In this document: one piece after another, positions 26,298 through 35,492 of the stretch
How the letters are laid out: each line of letters opens with the position of its first letter
Numbering within the stretch: position 1 is the stretch's first letter
NCBI GenBank assembly: GCA_947496465.1
Contig: CANMCX010000004.1
Location: 1 to 64,000, forward strand
Direction: 5' to 3'
Length of the DNA: 64,000 nucleotides
Source of the DNA: Marinifilum_A sediminis
GTDB taxonomy: Bacteria; Bacteroidota; Bacteroidia; Bacteroidales; Marinifilaceae
Made by a program: the position numbers and the translations under genes
Notes under the pieces: model-generated
Told to the model about the DNA's origin: nothing
What the model saw: the letters and a program-made list of their open reading frames with translations, nothing else
Databases searched by the model: none

Positions 26298-27425
26298 ATG
26301 GAAATAAATATTCCCGGAAATACACCAACTGTATTAGTTGTTGATGATAATCCTAATAACCTTAAAATTGTTGCACTTACTTTACGCGAATTAAATTTTA
26401 AAATCGTAATTGCGACCAATGGTAAAGATGCCATTGATTTGGTTGAACGAACTCAACCCGATTTAATTTTATTAGACGTAATGATGCCAGAAATGGATGG
26501 CTTCGAAGTATGTAAAATATTAAAATCAGATAAAAAGAACAAAAACCTACCTATCATATTCTTAACTGCTGTTGGTGAAAAATCAAAAATTGTAAAAGGT
26601 TTTGAATTGGGAGGAGTTGATTACATCACTAAACCATTCAATAAAGAAGAACTAATCATTAGAATAAAAACTCATTTAGAGTTAAAATTCACCCGTGATG
26701 AACTCCAAAAAACAACCAACCACTTAAGTGAACTTAACGAACTTAAAGATAAAATGTTTTCTGTAATTGGTCATGATCTTAGAGGTCCGTTAGGTAATAT
26801 AAAAATGACACTTGAATTGCTCTCGAAAGGCTTATTTGAGTTTAACAGTGATGATTACAAGGATACAATGGGAACTCTAATACAATCGAGCGAAGAGGTT
26901 TATGAACTATTAGAAAACCTTTTGGGCTGGGCTAAATCTCAAAGTGGCATTTTAAAATATACGCCTGAAGATATACCTATTGAAAACTTAGTTGAAAGTA
27001 CCTATTTCATGTTCAAGGGAAATCTTGCAATGAAAAATTTGAGCTTCACACCCATTATTCCTGAAAAGCTAAACCTTCAAACCGATGCTTATATGTTGAA
27101 AATGATAATGAAAAACATCATTTCCAATGCCATTAAATTTACACCCGATGGTGGTGAAATTAGTATAAAAGCAGAAACTCAGAATGGAGAAATTAAAATT
27201 ACAATCACAGATTCGGGAATTGGAATACCTGAAGAAGACCTTCCAAAACTCTTCAATGAAAAAGAACATCTTTCAACCTATGGAACTAATGGGGAATCAG
27301 GAAGTGGTTTAGGACTTAAGGTTGCCAATAGTTTTGTTGTTCAGATGAATGGTCGATTACTGGTTGAAAGCACACTAGGAGAAGGAAGTAAATTTATCAT
27401 ACAATTACCTGTAAGTAAAAATTAA
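26298..27425 (+). CDS. response-regulator/histidine kinase (REC-HisKA-HATPase)
   Basis: A 375-residue soluble protein with an N-terminal receiver (D60 in LLDVMMP, TKPFN lysine at 112). A short coiled coil leads to HisKA with H159 (GHDLRGPLG, a variant H box) and HATPase_c (NIISNAIKF; DSGIGI; GSGLGLKV). The inverted order, receiver before kinase, is typical of kinases that receive signals from another kinase by phosphotransfer. It is divergent from the H-NOX/hybrid-kinase operon, so a relay from that kinase is plausible. It has no DNA-binding domain. Confidence 0.9.
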   Translation: MEINIPGNTPTVLVVDDNPNNLKIVALTLRELNFKIVIATNGKDAIDLVERTQPDLILLDVMMPEMDGFEVCKILKSDKKNKNLPIIFLTAVGEKSKIVKGFELGGVDYITKPFNKEELIIRIKTHLELKFTRDELQKTTNHLSELNELKDKMFSVIGHDLRGPLGNIKMTLELLSKGLFEFNSDDYKDTMGTLIQSSEEVYELLENLLGWAKSQSGILKYTPEDIPIENLVESTYFMFKGNLAMKNLSFTPIIPEKLNLQTDAYMLKMIMKNIISNAIKFTPDGGEISIKAETQNGEIKITITDSGIGIPEEDLPKLFNEKEHLSTYGTNGESGSGLGLKVANSFVVQMNGRLLVESTLGEGSKFIIQLPVSKN

Positions 27426-27451
27426 CCTTTTACGTAATCTACATAAAGCAC

Positions 27452-27478
27452 AAAAGGAACGAATATTCGTTCCTTTTT
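27452..27478. terminator. bidirectional terminator
   Basis: A 26-bp perfect palindrome (AAAAGGAACGAAT and its complement, no spacer). It lies between the REC-kinase gene (+) and the last gene of the exopolysaccharide operon (-), and serves both. Confidence 0.8.
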
Positions 27479-27544
27479 CTGTATCATTCAATTTATCTGA
27501 TTGATAAATGAAAATAGAAATGTTTATATCATAACTAGAATAAA

Positions 27545-28732
27545 CTAACCTCTTTTAGCTCTCTCCCACTTAACAGATTGATTGCCCTTAATATATCTTC
27601 GAAAGCCAAGATAAACTGACAAATTCATAATAAAGAAATAATAGGGAACAAACAGAGCCTTTACCTTAATTCTACGATTCTCCAAAAACCAACCAATTAA
27701 TGCTGCTGCATAAAAAACCATTTGCCCGTAGAATAACAGAGTATAAATATTCGTTGGATTCATTCCTGAATTATACGACAAAACAAAATTCAAAGGAATA
27801 ATAAATAGCAATAACAGAGGTGTTAAAGTCCATCGTAAAACACGATGCGAAATGTACTGAAAGGATAATCGTCCAAATTTAAAGAGATTCAATAAAGGAC
27901 TTAATCTTACAACAGATTGTATTCCTCCAGCCGAAATTCTCACTTTACGTTTCAACTCTTCTTTTACATTTGCCGAAGCTGTTTCAATGGCATAGGCATT
28001 AGGATTGTATTGAATGGTATATCCAGACATGGCAACACGCAGTGAAATGATAAAGTCATCAAGTAAAGTGTCTTTCTCAACTTCCTGCCACAATTCGGTT
28101 CTTATGGCAAACAACTCCCCTGCTGCACCAACAACAGAATACCATTCAGCATCCCACTTTTTTAAAGTCGATTCATATTTCCAATACAAACCTTCACCAG
28201 CACCTGCTGCAGCGTCGGCATCTTTTTGGTAAATTCTTTTTTCTCCCGAAACACAGCCAACTTTTGGATTCTTAAATAAGTTGACAATTTCCTGAATGGA
28301 ATCTTCACCCAATGTTGTATTTCCATCCGAAAAAATAACAATTGGAGATTTTACGAACTGCATTCCTCGATTCATAGCACCAATCTTTCCTCCTCGTGCA
28401 TCTTCATGGTAAACTTCAACGCCATCATAATTTCTTAACATTTCAGGAGTTCCATCATCCGAACCATCGGTAACCCAAACCTGCTTTACTTTGTTTGACG
28501 GATAATTTAAACTGCGAGAATTTTTCACCTTTTCATCTACATAATCCTTTTCGTTAAAAGCAGCTACGAACAGTGTAACTTCAGGCTGATAATCATCATT
28601 TCCTTCATAAGCTTTCGACAAACCAAACAGTCGCCTTAATTTAATGATAAGGAAAAGTAAAATACCATATCCCAAATACGAATAAAAAATAATAAAAAGA
28701 GCAATCCAAAATGTTATTTCTATATATTTCAT
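27545..28732 (-). CDS. membrane glycosyltransferase family 2
   Basis: A 395-residue protein with an N-terminal membrane helix (about 5-30). A GT2 catalytic domain follows (FVAAFNEKDYV; DGSDDGT; FSDGNTTLG as the DXD-equivalent; DDFIISLRV acidic base region), then two or three C-terminal helices. The topology is that of BcsA/NodC-like transferases, which act at the inner membrane on a nucleotide sugar. It is the last gene of the 12-gene exopolysaccharide operon. Confidence 0.88.
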   Translation of the reverse strand: MKYIEITFWIALFIIFYSYLGYGILLFLIIKLRRLFGLSKAYEGNDDYQPEVTLFVAAFNEKDYVDEKVKNSRSLNYPSNKVKQVWVTDGSDDGTPEMLRNYDGVEVYHEDARGGKIGAMNRGMQFVKSPIVIFSDGNTTLGEDSIQEIVNLFKNPKVGCVSGEKRIYQKDADAAAGAGEGLYWKYESTLKKWDAEWYSVVGAAGELFAIRTELWQEVEKDTLLDDFIISLRVAMSGYTIQYNPNAYAIETASANVKEELKRKVRISAGGIQSVVRLSPLLNLFKFGRLSFQYISHRVLRWTLTPLLLLFIIPLNFVLSYNSGMNPTNIYTLLFYGQMVFYAAALIGWFLENRRIKVKALFVPYYFFIMNLSVYLGFRRYIKGNQSVKWERAKRG

Positions 28733-28772
28733 AAGTCAAGTAGTTTTATGATTTTGAGTACTATTTTTTCTT

Positions 28773-29420
28773 CTAAACAGTGGTTTCTTTGGTGTCTTTC
28801 TGAGATGCAATTTTCTCCCATTTATTTGTATCAGGATTAAATTGTTTGATCACTTTTGCAGGATTCCCAACAGCTACCGAAAAATCAGGAATATCCTTAG
28901 TAACCACACTTCCTGCACCAATCTGGCAGCGCTTACCAATCTTAACCCCCGCTAAAACAACCGAATTTGCACCAATATGCGAATCTTCACCAATTTTAGT
29001 TGGTCTGATATCCAATTCCTGAACACTGGAATTTTTGCTTCCATCTTCATATCCATGATTAAATCCTGAGATGAAAACATGTTGTCCTAATCCTGATCCA
29101 CTTCCCATTTCTACCGGTCCAATTACAACGCTCCCAATTCCTATCCTAACTCTATTGCCAAGCAAAACGTGACCCGAGCCATTATTCACAGTACAGAAAT
29201 CTTCTATGGTAGTTAGTTTACCTATTTCAAATCGATTCCAGGGAAATACATCAATTCTACTTCTTCGCCTAATTGTAGCACCTTTTCCTTTCTTATGAAT
29301 AAACGGATTTAGAAACCATCGAACCCATAAACGAGGTTTTGGATTTCGCTTTGGTGCAATACTCCAAAGTACAAAAGCCTTTAATTTAGGGTTGCCTTTT
29401 ATCTTATTTAATACGCTCAT
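28773..29420 (-). CDS. left-handed beta-helix acyltransferase (WbbJ/LacA type)
   Basis: A 215-residue hexapeptide-repeat protein. Isoleucine-patch repeats run from about 70 to 195 (VRIGIGSVVIG, THIGANSVVLAGV, CQIGAGSVVTKD). The catalytic-type His lies in FISGFNHGYED, and the C-terminal VAVGNPAKVIKQF is shared with serine/galactoside O-acetyltransferases. In this operon it most likely adds acetyl groups to the polysaccharide. Its start overlaps the upstream glycosyltransferase stop by 4 bases. Confidence 0.88.
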   Translation of the reverse strand: MSVLNKIKGNPKLKAFVLWSIAPKRNPKPRLWVRWFLNPFIHKKGKGATIRRRSRIDVFPWNRFEIGKLTTIEDFCTVNNGSGHVLLGNRVRIGIGSVVIGPVEMGSGSGLGQHVFISGFNHGYEDGSKNSSVQELDIRPTKIGEDSHIGANSVVLAGVKIGKRCQIGAGSVVTKDIPDFSVAVGNPAKVIKQFNPDTNKWEKIASQKDTKETTV

Positions 29421-30631
29421 AAAGTCAATTGTTTTTCTTTTACAACTACTTCAAGAAACTTATAAATCTCTTTCACATTGTTCTCCCACGAATGTCCCGT
29501 TCCGTATTCTCTTCGTGCAAGTTCCAGTTCTTTGCTATTTTCCGACAAAGATTTTTCTGCCAACTCCACATAATCTTCAGGAGTTTTACCTAAATAAGTG
29601 TAATCCTTAAAATACTCCATAGCCTTAGTAGCCGAGGCAAGTACAGGCTTTCCCATTGCCAGGTATTCGTCTATTTTTCGTGGATAGTTTCCAATTGTGG
29701 CATCATTAATCAGCTGTGGGTTCATGCTTACATCAAAACCTTTGATGTAATTTGGTAATTCTGATGAATCTCTGCTACCTAAAAAATGTACATTAATTAA
29801 CTGGTGTAATTCCGATCCTGCAAATTTCTCATCTTCGGGTCCTACCAATACAATACTCCAATTAGGACGTGATTTTGCCAGGTGAGATATGATTTCTATA
29901 TCCAACCTGCGTGAGGTTAGAAAACCAACATATCCAATAATAGGTTTTGGAATAGCAGCTAAATCTTGAGCTACCTGAATATCTCGCTCCAAATCGTTAA
30001 AAAGAGTAGTATCGCAGCCCTGACCAACCATGTAGGAGTGTTTGTTGTATTTAGCTCCATATTCAGCATACAAAGTCGAATTGCACACCACTACATCAGC
30101 TTTTGCTATCAATTTTGGCTCCAATCTAACTCCATGTTTCTTCCAATATGGATTTTTTATCAGATAATCGCGCATGTAATAAATGTATGCCGATGGTTGC
30201 AAATATTCCTTTAAATGCTGCCCCAAAAACATCGAACTATCATTAAATAGAATGAAATTATCGAAGCCCAACTCCTTACAAGCTATTTGAATATCATTGG
30301 CAAATTTTCTTGCATTTCGCTTGTTCAAATAATCGAAAACAGTAGCTGATTTTATGGAATTGATAGATTCAACCATACTTTTAGGATAAAGGTTCCACAT
30401 GTTCTCACTTATCTCAACTAAACTTGAATCTACTCCCTTTTTTACTCTTATTCGCTTCTGTATTTTATCCGTTTTTCGCTCCCTGAACCTTGAAACTCTA
30501 TCAAGTGGAGAGTTAACATACAATACTCGGTTCTTTTTTGCGAATTCCGTAGCTATATTTTTACAATTACTTCCTATTTCTATATCCCATGGTTGAATTC
30601 CAACCACTACAATATTTTTACCTTCTATCAT
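29417..30631 (-). CDS. glycosyltransferase (GT-B fold, group 1-like)
   Basis: A 404-residue protein with GT-B features: an N-terminal domain (VVVGIQPWDIEIGSNCKNIA), a central VVVCNSTLYAEYG, then IGYVGFLTSRRLDIE and WSIVLVGPED. The donor-binding acidic region KIDEYLAMGKPVLAS is the group 1/TuaH-like pattern. It transfers a sugar in exopolysaccharide repeat assembly. It overlaps neighbours by 4 bases on both sides, so translation is coupled. Confidence 0.87.
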   Translation of the reverse strand: MIEGKNIVVVGIQPWDIEIGSNCKNIATEFAKKNRVLYVNSPLDRVSRFRERKTDKIQKRIRVKKGVDSSLVEISENMWNLYPKSMVESINSIKSATVFDYLNKRNARKFANDIQIACKELGFDNFILFNDSSMFLGQHLKEYLQPSAYIYYMRDYLIKNPYWKKHGVRLEPKLIAKADVVVCNSTLYAEYGAKYNKHSYMVGQGCDTTLFNDLERDIQVAQDLAAIPKPIIGYVGFLTSRRLDIEIISHLAKSRPNWSIVLVGPEDEKFAGSELHQLINVHFLGSRDSSELPNYIKGFDVSMNPQLINDATIGNYPRKIDEYLAMGKPVLASATKAMEYFKDYTYLGKTPEDYVELAEKSLSENSKELELARREYGTGHSWENNVKEIYKFLEVVVKEKQLTL

Positions 30632-31779
30632 GATTGTGAATTTTTAGATATTTGAAGTTCTCCATATAATCTCAGATTTTCCTCTGCCATACGTTTCCAT
30701 GAAAAATATTTCGATCTCTCCAATCCTTTCTCCACTAATAAATTTCGATAGTTCTCGTCTGCTAAAATCTTAACAATTCCCTCTGTAATTTGTTCTGGTT
30801 TTTGAGGATCAACAATATGAGCTGCATCTTCTGCAATCTCAGGCATCGATGATGTGTTTGATGTAATTACCGGCACACCACAAGCCATTCCTTCCAAAAT
30901 TGGAATACCAAAACTCTCGCGCAACGATGGATACAAAAAGACTTCACATTGATTAATGATTGCTGGCATTTCTATATTTGGAACATATCCGGTTAATTGA
31001 ATGTGTTCACGAATTTCAGGATGACCTATTTCAGCAAGTAAACTTTGTAAAGCTCCTTCGTCGTAATCCAACATTACCAACTTGTATTGTTTTTCTGAAT
31101 TAGCATTAAAATCAGCGAAAGCTTTTAAAACACCAATTGTGTTTTTCTTAGGATCTGTATTACCTAAAAAGAACATAAAGTGATCCGGCAAATTGTATTT
31201 ATTTTTGATTTCTTTTAAATAATTCTGATCGGATATTTTCTGAAAATGAGGTCCTACTCCATTGTAAATTGCAGATAAACGACTGCTATCCATATTAAAG
31301 AACTTAGCAATTCGTTCCTTTTCGTAATTGGAAACCGTAACTACCTTTTTACTTCTTTTTACAACCGGCGGAACAACCCAACGACGATACATATTACCCA
31401 GTTTTTGATACCAGGTTCCTGCTTTCTTAAAAATACTTATACTTTCAAGGTAGATGATATCGTGTAAAATAAGTACCAATGGTGTTTTTGAAAATACCGG
31501 AGCAGTATTGCTGGTACAGTGCAAAACATCGCATCCATATTTCTTAGCTGCTCTTGGTAACGCCCATTGCTCCCATAAAGGATAAGGACCACCGCCCAAT
31601 TCTACGATTTTAAAATTCTCAGTATCGCTTAAACATTTGTCTTCGTCAGGCTTAACAAAGATTACATATTCGTTTTCCTTATCAATTTCCTGAAGGTTTT
31701 TAATCAACTCTAAAGCAACCATATCCATACCATGTTTCTTGGTTCTAAAAAGTCGTTGTCCTTCTATTCCGATCTTCAT
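30628..31779 (-). CDS. glycosyltransferase family 4
   Basis: A 383-residue GT4 enzyme: N-terminal IGIEGQRLF, VLHCTSNTAPV, HDIIYLE, then the C-terminal donor site FFLGNTDPKKN and LYPSLRESFGIPILEGMACGVPVI (the E-x7-E motif). It is cytoplasmic and adds a sugar to the lipid-linked repeat. It lies in mid-operon, overlapping the next gene by 4 bases. Confidence 0.92.
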   Translation of the reverse strand: MKIGIEGQRLFRTKKHGMDMVALELIKNLQEIDKENEYVIFVKPDEDKCLSDTENFKIVELGGGPYPLWEQWALPRAAKKYGCDVLHCTSNTAPVFSKTPLVLILHDIIYLESISIFKKAGTWYQKLGNMYRRWVVPPVVKRSKKVVTVSNYEKERIAKFFNMDSSRLSAIYNGVGPHFQKISDQNYLKEIKNKYNLPDHFMFFLGNTDPKKNTIGVLKAFADFNANSEKQYKLVMLDYDEGALQSLLAEIGHPEIREHIQLTGYVPNIEMPAIINQCEVFLYPSLRESFGIPILEGMACGVPVITSNTSSMPEIAEDAAHIVDPQKPEQITEGIVKILADENYRNLLVEKGLERSKYFSWKRMAEENLRLYGELQISKNSQS

Positions 31780-31818
31780 AAGTAATTTAAGTTAGTAGTT
31801 ATTTATAGTCAATAAAGC

Positions 31819-33018
31819 CTATTGTCCGTGTTGAGTATGTATAAATTTCTTATTTGCTCCTTTTAATTTAAATAGCGAAGCAAACATGATGAAAAATGCT
31901 TTTGGTAAAGACATTATGGCTTGTAAAGTTGCTTTATTGTAAAATTTTCGTGGTATGCCAATGGCAAATGCCATTACAACTATTGCCATTACAATGCTCC
32001 AATGATTCTGGGTCAATGCCATTTCTAATGAATTGGGAAATAACAAATGAATCATCCAATAGGCAATTGTAAAAAATCCAACCATCCCCAATAGTAGAAT
32101 TCGTGGTGGAGAGATCATTTGATATACCTTATCGAAAAAGTCCACATTCCCTTTAAAAATCAAATGTATTAAACCTAGCAATGCATAACGCTGGAAATAG
32201 ACAAACTGCGCCGACAACCATCTTTTTCTTTGATTGGCAAATGCATCTGATTTTTGGATTTTTTCATCGTAAATAATAGCATCCGGTAAATATTCTATTT
32301 TTTGATTGTCTTTAAGCAATCGCAATTCCAATTCCTTATCGAATCCACCAACGGCGTTTACTTCTTTCATTATATTCTTAAAGAACAAGTAATCAAAAGC
32401 CATTCCCGAACCAATTAATGCTGATGACAAACCAAGTATTCGATGTCCTTTACGAAAGATATTATTATTTAGCTCCTCACTTACAGCATCCAAAACAGCA
32501 AAGGAAGTATTCACATTTTTAGCTGCCCTGTGACCTTGCACTACTTTATATCCATTCTCGAACGATTCGTTAATTCTCTCTAAAACATCCATTTCCATAA
32601 TATTGTCTGCATCGAGAATGCAGGCAATTTCATAATCATCTCCAAGTACCTCCATAGCTTTATTCAAAGCTTTTGATTTTGTACTTTTTGGAAAACTTAC
32701 TTCAATTAATTTAATCGGAAGTTCTCGAAGTTTATCAATAGTTTCAGATTGAAAAGAATCTGCAATTACAACAACATCGTAATTTTCTTGTTTATAAGAT
32801 TGCAATAAAGCTTGCTTAGCAACATCAACAATTACGGCATCCTCCTTATATCCAGGAATAAGAACAGCAGTTTTCCTCTGCTTACAATTCTTCTTTCTTT
32901 TAGGATAATATTTGAAAACTGAGGCTAAAGCAAAAATCAGAATGTAAATTCCAGCTATACCCAAATAGATAAATAAAATATATTCTAATACGTGAAAAAA
33001 AGTCAAAATTGATTCCAT
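31819..33018 (-). CDS. membrane glycosyltransferase family 2 (cellulose-synthase-like topology)
   Basis: A 399-residue protein with an N-terminal helix (about 10-35). Its GT2 domain holds VLIPGYKED, ILDADNIME (DXD) and the processive-type QRKRW motif near residue 260, followed by three or four C-terminal helices. D,D,D,QxxRW is the hallmark of processive or membrane-coupled GT2 enzymes. Its place between two other glycosyltransferases supports a role in building the polymer. Confidence 0.88.
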   Translation of the reverse strand: MESILTFFHVLEYILFIYLGIAGIYILIFALASVFKYYPKRKKNCKQRKTAVLIPGYKEDAVIVDVAKQALLQSYKQENYDVVVIADSFQSETIDKLRELPIKLIEVSFPKSTKSKALNKAMEVLGDDYEIACILDADNIMEMDVLERINESFENGYKVVQGHRAAKNVNTSFAVLDAVSEELNNNIFRKGHRILGLSSALIGSGMAFDYLFFKNIMKEVNAVGGFDKELELRLLKDNQKIEYLPDAIIYDEKIQKSDAFANQRKRWLSAQFVYFQRYALLGLIHLIFKGNVDFFDKVYQMISPPRILLLGMVGFFTIAYWMIHLLFPNSLEMALTQNHWSIVMAIVVMAFAIGIPRKFYNKATLQAIMSLPKAFFIMFASLFKLKGANKKFIHTQHGQ

Positions 33019-33062
33019 AAGTAGTATTTAGTGATATAATCTCTAAAGTAGATTGATACGCA

Positions 33063-33989
33063 TTAAGAGAGCTTTGGGTTGTGATGAATCCCTTTAAAAT
33101 GAAATAAATTCCAAAACATTGCTCTATAAAATGCCTTTAGCAGATCAAATCTCAGCTTAACAAGAAAAACTAAAGTATTCTTTGGCAATGTTATACCCAA
33201 GAGGAATAATAAATTCAATATAAATAGTAAGCCTTTTGAATTTCTTCTGGTGTATACAACTCTATTACGAGATATGTAATAAGTTTTAAGTGGACTTTCC
33301 TTTCCTGTTGATATCGATTCTTTGTGAAAAACCAGTGATTTAGGCTGATAAAAAACCTTATAACCAGCTTTTTTAATTCTTGCACACCAATCATGTTCTT
33401 CGTAGTAAAGAAAATATACCTCGGTCATCATACCGACTTCTTTTATTACTTTTCTTGGCACCATCATAGCAGCTCCATGAATGCTATAGGTAAATTTTGG
33501 TTCATCAAACTGACCTGTATCTACTTTTCTATAGCCTATCAAATGCTGACGCATTGTATAGGGATTCATCGGAGTATAGCCTGCATATTGTATGGTATCC
33601 GGAGTGTGATGAAATCGAATTTTTGGACTCATCATCCCAATATTATCATCCTCCTGAAATTTTTCAATCATAGGTTGTAAAAAATCAGGCTCCACTTCCG
33701 TATCATTATTAATAAAAAGAAGATATTCACCTTTTGCTTCTTTAACGCCCAAATTATTTCCACCTGCAAAACCTAAATTCACTTCTGATTTAATGAATTT
33801 TATAAAAGAATAATTCTCTTTTATGGATGAGGGATCTTCAGTTGGTGATGCATTATCAATAACAATAACTTCATAATTAGAATATGTGATTTTTTGAATG
33901 CTTTCTAAAAACTCACAAGTAACCACAGCCTGATTATAATTAACTGTAATAATTGAAACCATTGGTTGTTTTCCATCATTATTTTGCAT
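33063..33989 (-). CDS. glycosyltransferase family 2, rhamnosyltransferase-like
   Basis: A 308-residue GT2: SIITVNYNQ, VIDNASPTED, GFAGGNNLG, FINNDTEVEPD as DXD region, and the YYEEHDWCARIKKAGYK acid/base region typical of WcaA/RfbF-like rhamnosyltransferases. No true membrane spans are present beyond a hydrophobic C-terminal segment. The donor sugar cannot be told from sequence alone. Confidence 0.9.
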   Translation of the reverse strand: MQNNDGKQPMVSIITVNYNQAVVTCEFLESIQKITYSNYEVIVIDNASPTEDPSSIKENYSFIKFIKSEVNLGFAGGNNLGVKEAKGEYLLFINNDTEVEPDFLQPMIEKFQEDDNIGMMSPKIRFHHTPDTIQYAGYTPMNPYTMRQHLIGYRKVDTGQFDEPKFTYSIHGAAMMVPRKVIKEVGMMTEVYFLYYEEHDWCARIKKAGYKVFYQPKSLVFHKESISTGKESPLKTYYISRNRVVYTRRNSKGLLFILNLLFLLGITLPKNTLVFLVKLRFDLLKAFYRAMFWNLFHFKGIHHNPKLS

Positions 33990-34012
33990 AATAGTTGATT
34001 TTAAGTCATTTC

Positions 34013-35482
34013 TTATTTCTCTTCCAATGCTATTTTATCGGCTATATCCTGATCGAGTTTAGGAGCCAAAAACAAAAAAGCCATACTTGAATACATTATT
34101 AAACCAGTTGGCATTTGACCCAGAACACCATTCCCGTATGAGGCAACCATAATTCCAAACATACCTCCTGCCAAAGCCATCATTTGTATTTTCAACCTCT
34201 CATCTCTTAATTTGAACATGATTAAATAACTTCCCTTTCCTAATACATAAAAGAGAATAAACAAATGCAGAGTTAAACCTACAACACCTTGTTCTGCCCA
34301 AATCATTACATACCAACTATCGGTTGGTGTATTCGCTAAAAAAGTATTTGGAGTAAATCGTTGCCCCCAATTCCCTGCCGATCCAATACCACCTCCGAAT
34401 GGTCTGCTTGCCATATAGGTTTTTAATCTTCTTTGATTTTCTAACCTAACTTGCAAGGATGCATCATTGGGATCGAAAGCGGTACGCATTCTATTAATTG
34501 TATAATTACTAGAACCTATTGTAGTATATTTGAAAAATACCAGAACCATAAGTCCCATAAGTGCTCCAAGAATCATAACACGTATATTTTTTCTAAGAAA
34601 AGTATACAATGCAAATCCCATAATTGGTACTGCAATAGCCCCACGAGTTCCTGAAATCATCATTCCATAGAGACCTAAAAAAGCCACAATGCCATAAAAT
34701 ATTTTAACCTTATCCCATTTCTCTCGGTTCAAGGCTAGTATTCCAAAAACAACACCTGCCTGACCTTGCGAAGCTCCAAACTGTCCCGCATCTGAGAAAA
34801 AGGAAAAAACTCTTAATTTTCCGAAAAGTATATGTGTAAGTTCACCGCCGCCATCAAGCCATGCCTGTTCCCATGGATCCACACCAAAATGTTTTTGCAT
34901 TATTCCCTTAAATGAACCCAAAAGTGCCAGGCAAGCCCACATTTTGAAAAAAAGATCCAGATCCTTTTGCTTATTAAAAACAATAAACAAAATTGGAATA
35001 ATCAATAGCATGTAAAATGCCACTCCACGCATGGCATAGAACCAAGCAACACGACTTACTGCTTCGGGATTTACCAATTGAAAAATAGCATAAGCAAACC
35101 AAACACCAGCCAATACTACCAAATCATTTTTTGCATTTTTCCAAGGTACTTTTTCAAAAAACGATTTAAAGAATAAAGCCAGATATATCATTATCAGGAT
35201 ACCATCGATACTCAATCCTAAAGGAATTCCTTTTACATATCTAACTAAACCAAGTACTATATAATTTAGAAGGTAAATAAAAATCAATCCAACCCGGGGA
35301 ATTTTGAAAATGAAAGAAACCGCAGTTATCATCCCTGGCACAAGTATAATTCCAACCCCTGCTACCAATCCTCCCTTCGCAATCATAAAAGCCAAAACAA
35401 GCATCATAGACAACAAACCGATAAACCAAACTGGTTTTCTTAGTATATCACTACCTCTTGTTATGGTAAAATCGTTGCTCAT
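34013..35482 (-). CDS. O-antigen ligase/polymerase-family membrane protein (Wzy-like)
   Basis: A 489-residue protein with about 12 membrane helices and a large extracytoplasmic loop (about 340-400) containing the R-x-G-x-G-type segment SRPFGGGIGSAGNWG. This is the pattern of O-antigen ligase/Wzy_C proteins. Beside a Wzx flippase and Wzz-type co-polymerase it is most likely the repeat-unit polymerase. It is separated from the flippase gene by 10 bases. Confidence 0.85.
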   Translation of the reverse strand: MSNDFTITRGSDILRKPVWFIGLLSMMLVLAFMIAKGGLVAGVGIILVPGMITAVSFIFKIPRVGLIFIYLLNYIVLGLVRYVKGIPLGLSIDGILIMIYLALFFKSFFEKVPWKNAKNDLVVLAGVWFAYAIFQLVNPEAVSRVAWFYAMRGVAFYMLLIIPILFIVFNKQKDLDLFFKMWACLALLGSFKGIMQKHFGVDPWEQAWLDGGGELTHILFGKLRVFSFFSDAGQFGASQGQAGVVFGILALNREKWDKVKIFYGIVAFLGLYGMMISGTRGAIAVPIMGFALYTFLRKNIRVMILGALMGLMVLVFFKYTTIGSSNYTINRMRTAFDPNDASLQVRLENQRRLKTYMASRPFGGGIGSAGNWGQRFTPNTFLANTPTDSWYVMIWAEQGVVGLTLHLFILFYVLGKGSYLIMFKLRDERLKIQMMALAGGMFGIMVASYGNGVLGQMPTGLIMYSSMAFLFLAPKLDQDIADKIALEEK

Positions 35483-35492
35483 TTACATTGAA

